From positions 225,421,415-225,485,414 of the forward strand of contig NC_081410.1 of the NCBI RefSeq assembly GCF_030272615.1: a stretch of DNA of 64,000 bases, in the 5' to 3' direction. Position 1 is the stretch's first letter. Each line of letters begins with the position of its first letter. Under the pieces are notes generated by a model. It was not told where the DNA came from. It searched no databases and was given only the letters and a program-made list of their open reading frames with translations. Shown piece after piece: positions 22,123-34,800 of this stretch. The position numbers were made by a program, and so were the translations under genes. Source of the stretch: Cryptomeria japonica. Taxonomy: Eukaryota > Streptophyta > Pinopsida > Cupressales > Cupressaceae.

Positions 22123-24703
22123 ATGAATATCTTGTCTTGGAATGTCGGGGGTATAAATGCCTCTGAAAAAAGAAAGAGAATCAAATTACAACTTGACTCT
22201 TCTCAGACAGATGTAATTTTACTTCAAGAAACTAAAATGGCAGATGATGTTTTTCATAAAATAATAGCCAAATGGCCGAATTAGAAATCAACACATAGCC
22301 AAAGTATAGGTTCTTCTAGAGGTCTTGTGGTTGTCTGGAATCCAAATTCGATAATTACTCAGTTTGTAAGGCAAGGAACCACTTGGAAACATATTAGTAT
22401 AAAGCATTTTGATATGTTTTTGAACTTGATAAATGTTTATGGTCCAACCTCTACATAGGATAAGAAGAATTTATGGTCCTATCTCACTCAGATCATTCAA
22501 CAAGTTGCAAGGAAAAATATTATTTTGGGGGGGGATTTTAATGCAATTACTTCACTAGAATAAAAAAGGTGGTATTTGTCCCCCTATCAAGACTATTGAA
22601 GACTTCAAAGAATTTGTAAATGATAATGACTTGTTTGACAGTCTTCCACAAAATGTATTTTTCACTTGGACCAATAGGAGAGCTGGTTTCTTACAAATTG
22701 CAGAGAGATTAGACAGATTTATTTTCTCTCAAGAATGGAGGGCTCAAAACTATTCTTTATAGGTTCAAATTTTACCCTTAGCAAGCTCAGATCATTTACC
22801 TATCCTTTTTGAGTATTGAAAAAATGGTAGCCCTACCAAAACATAATCATAGACCTTCTTTCAAATTTGAAAGGATGTAGTTCTGACATCCTCACATTCA
22901 TGCCTTGATTTGACAATGGTGGTTAAGTTCCCCCCAGGTGGTGGGCACCAAAATGTTTAAGTTCCAAAAAAAATGCAGTATATTAAAACCCAAATTAAAA
23001 CATGGAATAAGGAAGTCTTAAAAAATGTATTTTTTCCAAAAAGAACTTGTTGAAAACTAGTTGCATCTGATTAATGAACATATCATCTCTAATGGGCTTG
23101 ATTCAAAATTGTTTGCTAAGAAGAAACATGCTCAAGCAGAATGAGAAGAAAACTGCAAGAGAGAGGAGGAATACTGGAGATAGAAATCTCATGAGCTATG
23201 GTTAAGGGAAGGGGATAAAAACACCAAAATCTTTCAGATGTCAGCTTAGCAAAAGAGGGCAGCCTCTACTATATTTTCCATTAAGGAATCCTCCTCAAGT
23301 AAAACCCTTTGAGATTCTCAAGAAATTCAAGATGAAGGAGTTAACTACTTTAAGAACTTACTTGCTCCTACCTCTTCAAACCCTCCACTTGATGTGCAAG
23401 AATAGGAGATTATGGATGCTATTCCTCATATTGTTTGTCCCCTCAATAATCAATAATTATTGGCCCCTTTTAAAATTGAAGAGATCCATAAAGTAGTCTT
23501 TTCTTTTCCACCAGACAAGGCTCCAGGTCCAGATGGTTTTACAGCTCTTTTCTTCCAAAAATGTTAGGATGTTTTGGGTTTTGAATTGTTGGCAGTAATG
23601 GAGGAGTCAAGAAAGTGCTCATCCATTCTTTGAAATTTCAATACTACAAATATTTCTATTATTACAATAATCAAAGAGCCAAAAATTTTTGTAGATTTTA
23701 GGCCTATTTCGTTATGCAATACAATATACAAGATTATTAACAAAGCAATTTATTTGAGACTACAGAACCTGATTATCAAAATCATATCCCCAAAACAAGG
23801 TGGTTTTGTTCTAGGAAGAGAAACCATGGAAGGTGCCTTAGTTGCCCATGAAGTGTTGCACTCCATCCACTCCAACAATGCATCTTCTTTTATAGTCAAA
23901 TTGGATATGATGAAAGCATATGCCAAACTTAACTGGTCTTTTCTATTTAAAGTCTTGAGAAAATTTGGATTTGCTGAGAAGTGGTTTAAGTGGATTAGGG
24001 CATGTTTATCATGATCTCACTTTTTAGTGTTAATTAATGGTATTGGACTGTTGGTTTCTTTGTTACTTTGCAAGGTGTGAGACAAGAAGACCCTCTATCC
24101 CCGTATCTATTTATATTTATGGAAACAAATTTTAGTAGAATCATAAAGTCTAAACATGGTCAAGGGTTTTGGAGGGGTGCTCATATTGAAGTTACATCTA
24201 TGTCAGTTATACACTCTTTATTTATTGATGACACACTATTGTTTGGTAAATCAAATGTTCAAGAGGCAAAGAAGATCAGGCAAACTTTGGATCTTTACAT
24301 GACAGTTTGGGTCAAAGAATTAATGCTCAAAAATCAAAGATATATGTTTTTAATACAAATGATGTCTTCACAAGGAAAATTGTTGATACCTTGGGTTTCT
24401 CTCAAGAGTGTCTTCCCACCACATATCTTGGCATTCCTTTTTTTGTAGGTGCCAATAAGTCAGCTTATTGGAAAGCTATTATAGAAAGAATTAAGAATGC
24501 CATTCCCAATTATTTCATGTCAGTACTCAAAGCCCCTGTTGGAGTCATTCATCAGATTGAAAAAGTTATTAGAGATTTCTTATGGAGGGACAATATGTCA
24601 GAAGAAAAGAAGATCCCACTTATTTCAATTCAGGAAATGGCACATGATAAGGGGGGAGGGGGTGTCAGTCTACATGACTTGTCTAAAAGAAACATCTCCT
24701 TTG
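22123..24703 (+). pseudogene. LINE ORF2 part 1: endonuclease and reverse transcriptase
   Basis: Starts ATG 22123 with MNILSWNVGGIN, the classic plant LINE apurinic endonuclease start. It continues with VILLQETKM, NVYGPTS, NIILGGDFNAITS, ERLDRFIFS and SDHLPI. The RT begins near 23505 with [12 protein letters not shown], then FRPISLCNTIYKIINK and GFVLGRE. GVRQEDPLSPYLF follows, and the catalytic FIDDTLLF at 24221-24232 (usually FADD) keeps both Asp residues. The thumb region runs to GGGGVSLHDLSKRNISF, where C2 inserts at 24704. Many stops and a frameshift at about 22560. Role: target-primed reverse transcription. Confidence 0.88.
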
Positions 24704-25795
24704 TGATAAATCAATGATGAATGGATAGTACCAAACTGGTACTGAGAGGTAGGGGGTTAATCAGTACAGACAGAAACACAATCTTAAACCAATTTGTCAG
24801 CAGACACTATGCTTTGAAAGACAAACAATAACTCTGGTCTTAAATAGAGTACAACCGGCAAAGCCCAGACTAACTGAGACAAGCATAAACCAGTTGACAC
24901 TTATCGTCTCATACAATCTAATACTTCATTTCCATTTCACCCTAGTGCATGAACAGATAATCTATCATCAAAAGATATATAAATAGCTAGATCAACATGA
25001 TTCACCTTCAGACACAAATCACTCAAACCATCACATGAATAACACCACACATGAAACACAGTTCTTTCACATGGAAACCCAACTAGGAAAAACCATGGTG
25101 GGGATGAATACCCACAAGCTGTTTTTGAACTCTTTAGAAGTCCACTCTGTTAGGAGCCTTGTCTGGTTAAAGACTGATACAACAGGTTCTTTTAGGAACC
25201 GATCCTATTAGGGATCACCCAGTTGAGGGATGGCTAGAATACCCAGTTAAGGGTTAAACCCTATTAAAGGTTACCTTGTTAGAGGATTTCAAGAACTCAA
25301 TGGTTTTGAGTCACTTTGTTAAAGGATTTACAGTAAGCTGGTTAAAGCTACCCTGTTAAGGGATTTCCCAACTGTTGAAGTGGTTAGAGATCAACAGGTA
25401 TTACAATGATGTGATAACAACACTTAATGTTAATGCAGATCTGCTTTAGCTCCTCTTCACCTTCTGCACTTACACTCTATAGGTATCACTTCTCTCTTTT
25501 GGTTTGGCAAGAATCACGTATCTCTTCTCTTGGATACACACACACAACTTTTTCCAACAACCTCAGAAAGAAACACAACATCGACCTTATAGGAAATAGA
25601 TAGGTTGGTAGCATAAACCCTAAACCCTAAACCTGTTAGGTTAAGCAATTCAAATGGTTCAATCTTGACCGTTGAGCACAATGCATTAAATGCAACAGTC
25701 TTGAACCAATCTCAAGACATTCTCCATCATTCGTTTTCCACCAATTTCATGGTGGCTGATAACCCATCATGCATTATCACCATTTACAGACTTCG
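24704..25795 (-). repeat. C2 3' LTR, distal part
   Basis: Matches the 5' LTR from 43312 onward (TGATAAATC against TTATAACTC at the edge) up to the CAGACTTCG site, where element B inserts. It contains the TGAATACCCACAAGC and GGGATTTCCC phrases common to these LTRs. Confidence 0.9.
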
Positions 25796-26932
25796 TGATG
25801 AATACTAAGAGGGGGGGTGAATTAGTATTCCAAAAATCTTTGCACTTAAACACTTTCCAAGACTAGCAGTAAACCGACAAAGTAGTTTAGTAGACAAACC
25901 GGTTAACACACATGCAAACCAAATAGCAAATAATGCATTCACCCACAGAAGCACAAACACCATAACACGAGATTTTGACATGGAAACCCAAATGGGAAAA
26001 ACCACGGTGAGATGGAACTCACAAGTAACTATTTGCAGAATAGGAACCAGACCGGTTAAGGTCTTACAATGTTCTTTACCAGAACAGATCTTGTTAGGAA
26101 TCTCAATCTTTGTTAGGAGATAAGTCCGATTAAAGACTACCTTGCTAGAGGATTTTAGATCCATAGATGTGAACCGCCTTGTTAGAGGATTTACAAGAGG
26201 CTTTTGGGCCTACCTGGTTAAGGGCTACAGACTTGTCAAAGATGTGAGTAATCAACAAGTGAGTGATCTAGCAAATAGCATAGATTGCTTGGTTAGATCC
26301 TTGATAGCTCATTCCTAATGCATTCCAGCATTACTTTAGTCTTCTACACATTCATACTCTCTCTAACATATCAGCCACCTTAAAACCCTCACAACAACAT
26401 CAATTTCACCAACAAACTAAAACCCTAGACATGATGTCCTTATAAAGGAATCTGATTTCATGTCGGTCCAATAGGATTACAATACAATTTACTAGGTTCA
26501 ATGCATCTAGACATATTCTATAACATGACACAAAAAGAACCATTAAAGTGTCGGCACCGTCAAATAATCGATGGATGGTAACTCATCACAGAATGTCAGT
26601 TGGTAACTCATCACAGAGTATTATCGGTTTATACAAAATACCAGTTCAAGCAAAATGTCGGTTGCCAGTTTGACAAAATGAAGACTGGGAAATTTGTGTT
26701 CTTTCACTTTGATCCTTCATACCGCTTGAGATCCTCGGACCGCTTGGGGTCAACATACCGCTTCAAATCGGTAATCAGTTTCTGCAAAACACCAATAGTC
26801 TAAGGACTATCATGCATCATACCGGTTGGAACATGTACTGGTTGAGCTTTAACTTATAAATTAAAAAATGATCTCAATGCAATTGTGTGTCCATCAATGA
26901 CAATCACAACATAATCATCAAAAATGCCAACA
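25796..26932 (-). repeat. Element B 3' LTR
   Basis: Direct repeat of 37360-38494 with only scattered differences. In plus orientation it runs TGATGAATACTAAG to ATGCCAACA. ACCGGT-type words cluster at 26540-26840, which is the promoter-proximal (U3) side. Confidence 0.92.
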
Positions 26933-27300
26933 ATCTCTGCCTTTGGCATTGATGGCAACACTTAGGAAATTTTGACATCTAAGTGTTTTACAACAAAAAT
27001 ATGCCAGAATCAAAATTACTCCCCCTAAGCATATACACTATTCCTTTTTGCAGAAAATACAATGTATACTATTTCTTAACAGAAATAACATGAAAGTATA
27101 CATCAAAACATTCAAAATTTATACTTCTCCCCCTTTGCCAACAATGACAAAAATAATATTATAGACTAACCCATGTTTTATTAAAATAATAAGTGTTTAT
27201 GATAGTAAAGAATAAAACTTGTCAAAAATAGATTTAAAGTCCTGCAAGAATTGTTTCGTAGATAAAGACTAGGACTCAAGTAGGGAGGTGGCTACTTCTT
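26933..27300 (-). other. Element B polypurine tract and 3' untranslated region
   Basis: On the minus strand CATCAATGCCAAAGGCAGAG abuts the LTR start TGTTGGC (26933-26955). A second tract, GGCAAAGGGGGAGAAG, lies near 27122-27137, about 190 bp upstream, as in A, C1 and C2. No gene is visible otherwise. Confidence 0.7.
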
Positions 27301-30300
27301 TCTCTGTCTGCATCTGGGAGACCTATTCTTCCATGGCATCTAATGTGCTCATCTCCTATGTCGTCGTTAAGGCATCGAGATTAAGATAGGACTTCTGAAG
27401 TATTTGTAGATGTGGGAGTAGAACCAGTTGTAGCTCCTGCAAATCTTGTGACCGAGTGCTGATCTCATGCTCTATCTTAGTAGACTGGATATGAAACCGG
27501 TGAACGATTTGCCCATAAGCTATAAAAGAGTCATATGTCAGCTTGAAGGTACTCATATACAACTGTAAATCAGATTGAAGCTTTTGCTTCTATGCAAGCA
27601 CATCATCACAGAACAGATGGGGTTGGCAAATCTTACTTAGTAGTAGATTCCCCTCATCCAGAGAATTCCTTATATCCTTCTGTGCTTTTTGCAATTCAGA
27701 CTGGAGCTCATTAAGCTTCTTCACCAGGGCAATGTTGAGAGCCTTTTTATGCTCTTTCTTGGCATTTGCCTCTGCTACCTCCTCTAAGCTCTGCACCTGA
27801 TCATCCACTACGGTGCATAGGAGCTTCAATTGGGCCAATGATGAGTCAGTGTTGGGGAGGTTTGTGCCGGGTAACAAACTGGTAAGAGTGTCCACCGCCG
27901 CTTGGATCACATCTTGCTCCTTTTTCCTCTGTATCACTTCAAGGCATTCTTGAGCAACCTTGATGCTTTGCAGTAGCTCCATTTCACTTGTAGACTGAAG
28001 GTCAATGGGATTGGTGAGGTTAGTCAGTTTGGATTGACTACCAATTGCCTTAGGAGTCTCCATCTATGTGCACTTTGCTACTTCTGCTTCCTTGTCCTCC
28101 TCTGCCTTCTTCTTCTCTACTTCTTTTCTCTTCTCCTCTTCCTTATCCTCCTCTACCTTCTTCTTCTCTACTTCCTTCCTTTTCTTCTTTGCCTTATCTT
28201 CCTCTTCCTTCTTCTTTTCTGCTTCCCTTCACTTCTCCTCTTCCTTTCTCTTCTTCTCATCCTCTTCTTCTTTCTTCTTCTTTGCATCTTCTTGTTTCTT
28301 TTTCTCTTCATCCTCTTCTTTTCTTTTCTTCTCTTCTTCTTTTCTCTTCTCTTCCTGTTTCCGTTTCTCCTCATCTTCTTCCTTTTTCTTCTTCTCCTCT
28401 TCATCCTTCTTCTTCTTTTCCTCTTCATCCTTTTTCTTCTTCTCCTCTTCATCTTTCTTCTTATTCTCCTCTTAATCCTTCTTCTTCTTCTCCTCTTCAT
28501 CCTTCTTCTTTTTCTCCTCTTCTGCTTTCTTCTTCTCCACTTGCTTCTTTGCTTCCTCCTTTTTGTCCTTAGTTTCCTTTTTCTTTACTTCTTGTTCTGC
28601 TTGCTTCTCCTATCCTGTTGCTTCCGATGGTGTACCCTGAGAAACATCCTCTCCATCCAGAGCATCGACATCAATAGTGTCTATGGGTTCAGTAACCGGG
28701 TTTCCTTCATCGTCAAACACTTCATCCAGTTTTGTTATTGCCGGTTCTTGCTCAGCCTTCCTATTAGCTTGAAGCACTTTATGCATATGAACTGTTGTTG
28801 TCATATTCATCAATTCTTCCTTTCAACAACTAGAGTCTTCTTCTTTTGGTGAAGAAGAGTCCTTGATTTTGGTTGATGACATCAAATAACTCTGAATTGG
28901 ACAGGTCAGGAAAGTATTGAGCAAAAAATTTCTCCCTAATTTCTTGTTCTTTCTCTATGTCAATGCATCATTTATTATCTAGGGACTTATACAAAGAATC
29001 TGGTGTCTCAGATCTAATTTCTGAGAGCAACCGATCATTAACACATAAATACTTAATGATTTATTTTTCAACTGCTTCTTTTTCATCATCATTGAAATCA
29101 TTAAAACAATCAATCAAATCATTCAGTACTTTTCTCCTAATATTTTTTATAGTTCTTTGACAATGTGTCAAAGGTTTGTAGGAGGAGATGTCGATATTTA
29201 CCGGTGTCGATGATGCTGGTTCATTCTTTGTCTTTTTCTTTGCTTGTCTTGTCTTCTTGGTTTTTCCTTAGACATAGTTTCTTCTGAGTCTGAAGAGTTA
29301 TTCCTTGTCTTCCTCTTCCTCTCGAAGACTTTAGCAGGTGCTGCTACCAGTTTCTTCTTTGTAGGTGACCACTTGGTCACTTTGGGACTGGTTGCAGTAA
29401 CCGGTGCCGATGCCGAAGGCACTACCTTTCTTTTCTTTTCCGAAGGTTCTTCAACCGGTGCAACCCTTTCTAGATAGGTGTCAGTTCTCTTTGCCTTGGG
29501 ATCTAGGGGTGAGGCAATTAGGGTAGATGCATACTCGTCCAGCATATCATACATCACCTCAAAGCCCATAGGCTCCACTTCTTCCTGTCTAGGCTCAACG
29601 GCCTCCATTATGCATTGATCCACCTTGATGATAAAGTAGATATCATCTTCATACTTCTTGACTATGTCACCTAATATCCTCATCCTCAGGCTCATCTTGC
29701 TTCTAAACTCATCAAAGTACATGTTCATAACATCAGGGTAGCCAGTTTCGACTGCTTGCAGACTTTCTTTGATCTTCTTGGTAACCGGTTGGTCCGCGGA
29801 CCACTGAATGTCCCCCACTCCTAGGAAGTAACGTTGGAAATAAAAGAATAATCCGACCAGTAGCTGACCAAAATTTAACTTCAAAGCATTATCCTATTTG
29901 ATTGATTTTAGATTCAATAGGAGTTGCCTTTGCATACCAGTGTAGAGGTCGAATGATGCATCTTCCTTGATCATCTAGTAAGCGGCATTTACTGCTGCAG
30001 CAGATACAGAGTTAATTCTGCTGGCAGAGAATGTCTGGTATCCAATCACCATGCACGCATATTTCATGAGGTCATCCTTGATGGAATTAACAGTCATTCC
30101 TTGTGAGTCGCTCACTGAACCGGTGAGCTTGGACATCTCCATCATGCTGACCTTTCTAAGGGCTAGCACTTCCCCTGTATTGTAGAAACTGGTGATAGCA
30201 TGAATAGCTTGTGGAGTGATATCATGCGTTCTCTCTAGGTACATCTTGTCACCATGAACTCTGCTCAGAATGATTCTAATATGATCATCTATGAAATCCC

Positions 30301-30571
30301 CTAGGAAGTAAACTGCATTGTGAAGTTTCTTCTTCTCCAAAATGCTATACTCTGGTTTGATCTTCTTATCCTTCCCACATAATAGTCCTAGTTGCGAATG
30401 GATCACAAGAGACCCTAGGTCTTTGATTTTGCAGTCTATATAATCTGAAATCCCTTCTTCTACTATAACCCCATCTAGTACTTGTGACAAAGCATTATAA
30501 TTTGATTTTCTTTGAATGAAGTCCATTGAATCGATAGTTGCACTAGAACTATCATGCGATGTAGAAGCCAT
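27301..30571 (-). pseudogene. Element B ORF2 (about 1090 codons, unknown conserved protein), broken
   Basis: Starts MASTS at 30571 (chosen to match MASSS of element A; an upstream ATG at 30604 exists). The N-terminal domain to about 29975 has YNALSQV, YIDCKI, HIRIILS-VHG and LERTH. The second block (about 29820-29500) has GDIQWS and DEFRSKMSLRMRIL. Next come a basic Lys/Arg-rich linker with a possible nuclear-type signal (about 29400-29200) and a block at 29190-28880 in another frame, ending FFAQYFPDLS (A has FVQYFP). An (EEEKKKKD)n segment (28085-28590) follows, then a helical C-terminus with LTSLLPGT. Stops and at least one frameshift disable it. No enzyme motif is visible. Function unknown; the length and the block-wise match to A are the evidence that it is a real gene of the family. 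Confidence 0.78.
28085..28590 (-). repeat. Lys/Glu octapeptide repeat region inside ORF2 of B
   Basis: The plus strand is almost pure pyrimidine (CTTCTTCTTCTCCTCTTCAT words). In the ORF2 frame on the minus strand this encodes tandem EEEKKKKD and EEKRKEEE units, a highly charged single helix. Other frames give Leu/Phe-rich or Arg/Lys-rich chance proteins. Element A has only a shorter acidic/basic linker here, so the repeat appears to have expanded in B. Confidence 0.8.
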
Positions 30572-31015
30572 GACAAAACAAAAAGCATGAGAAATGCCTT
30601 TCAAAAATTGAGCATTTAGGGCTTTGGAACTTCCACTTCACCTTCCACTTCGTCGGTTGCTGAATCACCGCTTTGTGTTCTTCTCTTGACCGTTTGTAAT
30701 TTGCTTATGAATCTCCTTCAAGGTTTCTAAATTTCTCTAAATCATAGCACAAATCACTTTTTCGTCGCTCTGCACTTGAAAACCTTCTTCACTTGAGAAA
30801 TGATAGTGAGAAATGATTTGAATATTCCTTTTAAGCATATTCCTCACCCACCGTAATTAATGCTCCACCATTAGGGCATAAACCCTAATTTGCCTTTTTC
30901 TATTTCTGGTCTACTGTCGAATGACATGTATCGTGTACTGGTTAAGGTCTTTTATCAGTGTAAACTAGGGGTTCAAAACATTTTGCCGTTTTCTCCCCCT
31001 AAGCTTTTCTAATAC
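30572..31015 (-). other. Spacer between ORF1 and ORF2 of element B
   Basis: About 440 bp without a domain, matching the position and length of the 1748-2199 spacer in element A. Confidence 0.5.
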
Positions 31016-31275
31016 TTAGTTTTCCGGTTCCGATATTTTCACACTAGGTGCAGAAACCGGTTCTTCTTGTAACACCGCTGGTTTCTTCTTATAGGTTTTG
31101 TTCATGTCTGCTTGAATAGTGTCAATATCTATCTTTCCTTTTGGAGTGACCGGTATATCATTTGATATGTTCTTTCTTGATCTGCAGAATCTGGTAATGT
31201 GACCCAGTTTGTTGCAGTGATAGCAGACCATTCCCGGTGCTCTCTAAGGTCCATTATTCATGTTGTCATTCTTCC
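31016..31275 (-). pseudogene. Element B ORF1, C-terminal part
   Basis: Continuation of the Gag-like frame after C3 is removed. It holds a good zinc knuckle, CYHCNKLGHITRFC (about 31170-31211), equal in place to the third knuckle of element A (YYHCNKLRHLAKFC), followed by a Lys/Pro-rich tail ending at 31016. C3 inserted a few codons upstream, duplicating CTTCC at 31271-31275. Confidence 0.8.
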
Positions 31276-31707
31276 TGTTAGGGTTTCAAGCAGATTCGAA
31301 GCAAATATAAACTAACAATTATATGCAGATTTAAATACAAAAGATAAAGAAAATAAAACAGGACATAGATAACACAGAGATTTAACGTGGTTCACCCAGA
31401 ATGGGTTACGTCCACCATACACAGCCGTCCAATCTTTCTTATTATCTAGCAAAAACAGTACATCAACCTTTCAATGCCTTGAGCATCCCAGCCGCTTATA
31501 ACATGCGTTTTTAGGGCAATAAACAAAGTCAACCTTTTTTAGGGTTTTATTACAATGTCGGTTTTCATCAACAAAAAATGGCAAAAAAAAATTTCTCAGG
31601 GGCTGCCGCCCCTGAACCCCTGCCCAGGGCCCGGCCCGGCCCTGGACCCCGGCGAGGATATGTGCTGAGTGTATAGTACTTTGCTGATCAGTCGCCACAT
31701 TTCAACA
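31276..31707 (-). repeat. C3 3' LTR (432 bp)
   Basis: Contains the TTTAACGTGGTTCACCC block seen in many plant copia LTRs and one 32-bp GC-rich unit (31595-31626) followed by GGGCCCGGCCCGGCCC. The 5' LTR has three units in this place. Confidence 0.93.
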
Positions 31708-31724
31708 ATCTCCCACTTGGAGAC
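31708..31724 (-). other. C3 polypurine tract
   Basis: On the minus strand GTCTCCAAGTGGGAGAT directly precedes the TGTTGAAATG start of the 3' LTR. Confidence 0.75.
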
Positions 31725-31804
31725 TGATACTACACGACACCACTGTACATGCAACATTCGCTGGATAAAACACTAGGACTTGACTGGTATAAATTCCACA
31801 ATTA

Positions 31805-34800
31805 TCAATCAAGAAGACCAACAGAAACTGATGAAGAAATCAGCTTCTCCTGTGGAACTGCCTTTGTGAACATATCGGCAGGATTCTCACTTGTGTGAAT
31901 CTTCTCAAGCCGTAACTAACCCTCCTCCAAAATAGTCCGGATGAAGTGGTACCTGAGCTGAATGTGCTTTGTCCTTGAATGAAAAGCAGAGTTCTTCGCA
32001 AGATGAATGGCACTCTGGCTATCAGTATACAATGGGCTATCCTCTTGTGTCTAACCCAATTCCTTCAGAAAATATTGCAACCAAATCATCTCCTTGCTGG
32101 CTTCTGTAGCAGCAACATACTCAGCTTTAGTGGTTGAAAGTGCAACAACCTTTTGCAGCCTAGAAATCCAACTAACTGCAGTTCCCCCTATAGTAAAAAC
32201 ATACCCTGTAGTACTTCTCTGTGAATCAATATCACCCACCAGATCAGAGTCAACAAATCCACTTAGAGCAGCATTAGACCCTTTGAAAAATAATGCCTTT
32301 GTAGTAGTTCCTTTCAAATACCGAAGAATCCATTTCACAGCATTCCAATGTTCCATACCCGAATTACTCATAAACCTACTCACAACTCCCACTGCATGTG
32401 CAATATCTGGCCTTGTACATACCATTGCATACATCAGACTGCCAACAACTGATGAATACAGGATGTTAGACATTTTATTAACCTCTTCCTGTGCCTTTGG
32501 GCACATCTCCTTAGTCAATTTGAAATGACTAGCCAAAGGTGTACTAACTGCTTTTGCATCCTGCATGTTAAATATTTTCAACACCTTCTTTATATACTCA
32601 CTTTGGGACAAATTCAAGGTTCTATTTTTCCTGTCCCGTGTAATCCTCATACCGAGAATTTGCTTAGCTGCACCCAAATCCTTCATAGCAAATGACCTGG
32701 CTAATTTCTATTTAAGATCATTTATATGTTGCATGTTAGACCCAGCAACAAGCATGTCATCAACATAAAGCAATAGGATAATATAACTGCCATTATCAAA
32801 TCTCTTAAAATATACACAATGATCAGAATGACATCTATGATAACCGTGTTCAGCCATGAAACTATCAAATTTTAAATACCATTGTCGGGGTGCTTGCTTT
32901 AGGCCATACAGACTTTTCTTCAACCTGCACACCAAGTTCTCCTTACCTTTGACCTCATATCCCTATGGTTGCAACATGTAAATTTCCTCTTCCAAATCCC
33001 CATGGAGAAAAGCTGTTTTGACATCTAATTGTTCAAGATGTAAATCATCTACAGCCACAAGACTAAGTACAGTTCTAATTGAAGTCATTTTTACAACTGG
33101 AGAAAATATTTCATCATAATCTATACCCTTTTTCTGTGCAAAACCTTTTACCACAAGTCTGGCCTTATATCTTTTCTGACCTCCTTCCTCCTCCTTCAGT
33201 CGATAAACCCATTTGTTAGGCAAGGCTCTTTTTTCTGCAGGTAAAGGAACTAAGTCCCAAGTCTTATTTTTCATCAGGGAGTCCATCTCCTCTTTCATGC
33301 CTAGCTGCCACTATTGTTTGGCATCCACCTGCATTGCTTCTTCATATTCTTCTGGTTCACCAGAATCTGTTAATAAAATAGAATACAAAGAAGGAGAAAA
33401 TCTTTCAGGGGGTCTACTTGTCCTCGTAGAATGTCTAACACTTGCAGGAGTTTGTGGGACAATCTGTTGTTGCTGAGCATCAGGTACCTGTGGCATTTCA
33501 TTTTCAGGAATCTCATCCAACACCACATATTCTTGTTTGTCCTGTTCATGCTTCTTTTCCTGCATCTGTTCTTTATACATAACCTTCTCATTGAATATAA
33601 CATCTCTACTTCTAATTATTTTCTTATTTTCAAAATCCCATAACCGATAGCCATATTCATCTATCTCATATCCAATGAAGGTACATTTCTGAGATTTAGC
33701 ATCAAGCTTGGTTCTGTTTTCTTTATCAACATGGACAAAAGCTTCACAACCAAAAGTATTTAGAAAAGAATAATTTACCTTTTTACCAGTCCATGCCTCC
33801 TCTGGAATACCACCATCCAAAGGGGTTGAAGGTCCTCTATTTATCAAATAGACAGCAATATGTACAGCATCTGCCCAAAAAAGTAAGGGCAATCCAGCAT
33901 GCAATCTCATGCTCCTCGCATGTTCCATGATGGTCCTATTCATTCTCTCTTACACACCATTTTCCTATGGAGTTCCTGGAACTATCTTCTGCTTTCGAAT
34001 CCCATTTAAGGAACACTAATCTTCAAATGCTTTGCTACAATACTCACCTCCATTATCCGATTTGAGACACTTCAACTTTTTTCCTCTCTCATTCTCAACC
34101 AAAGCTTTCCATTTCTTAAAAGTTTCAAAAACATCTGATTTTTTTTTTAGGAAATATACCCATGTTTTTCTGGTTGAGTCATCAATAAAAATAACATAAT
34201 AACAAGAGCCACCAAGAGATGATACCTGAGCCAGTCCCCATACATTTGAATGTACAAGCTCTAACTTCTCACTCTTCTTCTCTTTCCCAACCTTGAGAAA
34301 TCTGACTCTTTTCTGTTTACCATAAACACAGTTCTCACAGAACTCTAAATCAATCTTCTTTAGTCCTGGCAATAGATTTTTGGAGTGAAGGATTTTCATC
34401 CCTTTCTCACTCATGTGCCCAAGCCTATGGTGCCACATTATCAAATCTGTTCTTGCAACATTTATTGTTGTTGTCCCTGCAGTAACTTTATCTGTAGCAG
34501 CTAAGGTAGAGTAAGTGTTACCAGTACACAGATATAATGTGCCTACCTTCGCACCTTTGGCTACTACTAATGATCCTTTAGTGACCTTCCACATACTGTC
34601 TAAGAAGGTAACTATGCAACCTTCACTACCTAGTTGCCCTGCAGAAATTAAATTTCTTCTTAAATTAGGAACATGTCTTACCTCCTGCAGAAACCAGTCA
34701 TTACCATTCTGCAACTTGATCTTTATCTTTCCTTTTCCAACAATTTGACAGGGCTCATCATCACCCAAATATACCTGTCCAAAATCACCTTGAACATAAT

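Noticed and set aside
28168-28500. Arg/Lys-rich minus-strand open frame resembling a basic nuclear protein
   Set aside because: Shifted frame of the same purine repeat. The frame continuous with the flanking ORF2 encodes EEEKKKKD units instead.
28034-28852. Long plus-strand open frame rich in Leu, Phe and Ser, looking like a multi-pass membrane protein
   Set aside because: It is the antisense reading of the Lys/Glu repeat of ORF2 of element B. Pyrimidine-only DNA gives Leu/Phe/Ser in any frame, and the minus-strand frame matches the family.
31471-31698. Minus-strand open frames across the C3 LTRs (also 36055-36318), rich in Gly and Pro
   Set aside because: They follow the GC-rich 32-bp unit in the LTR; not a gene.
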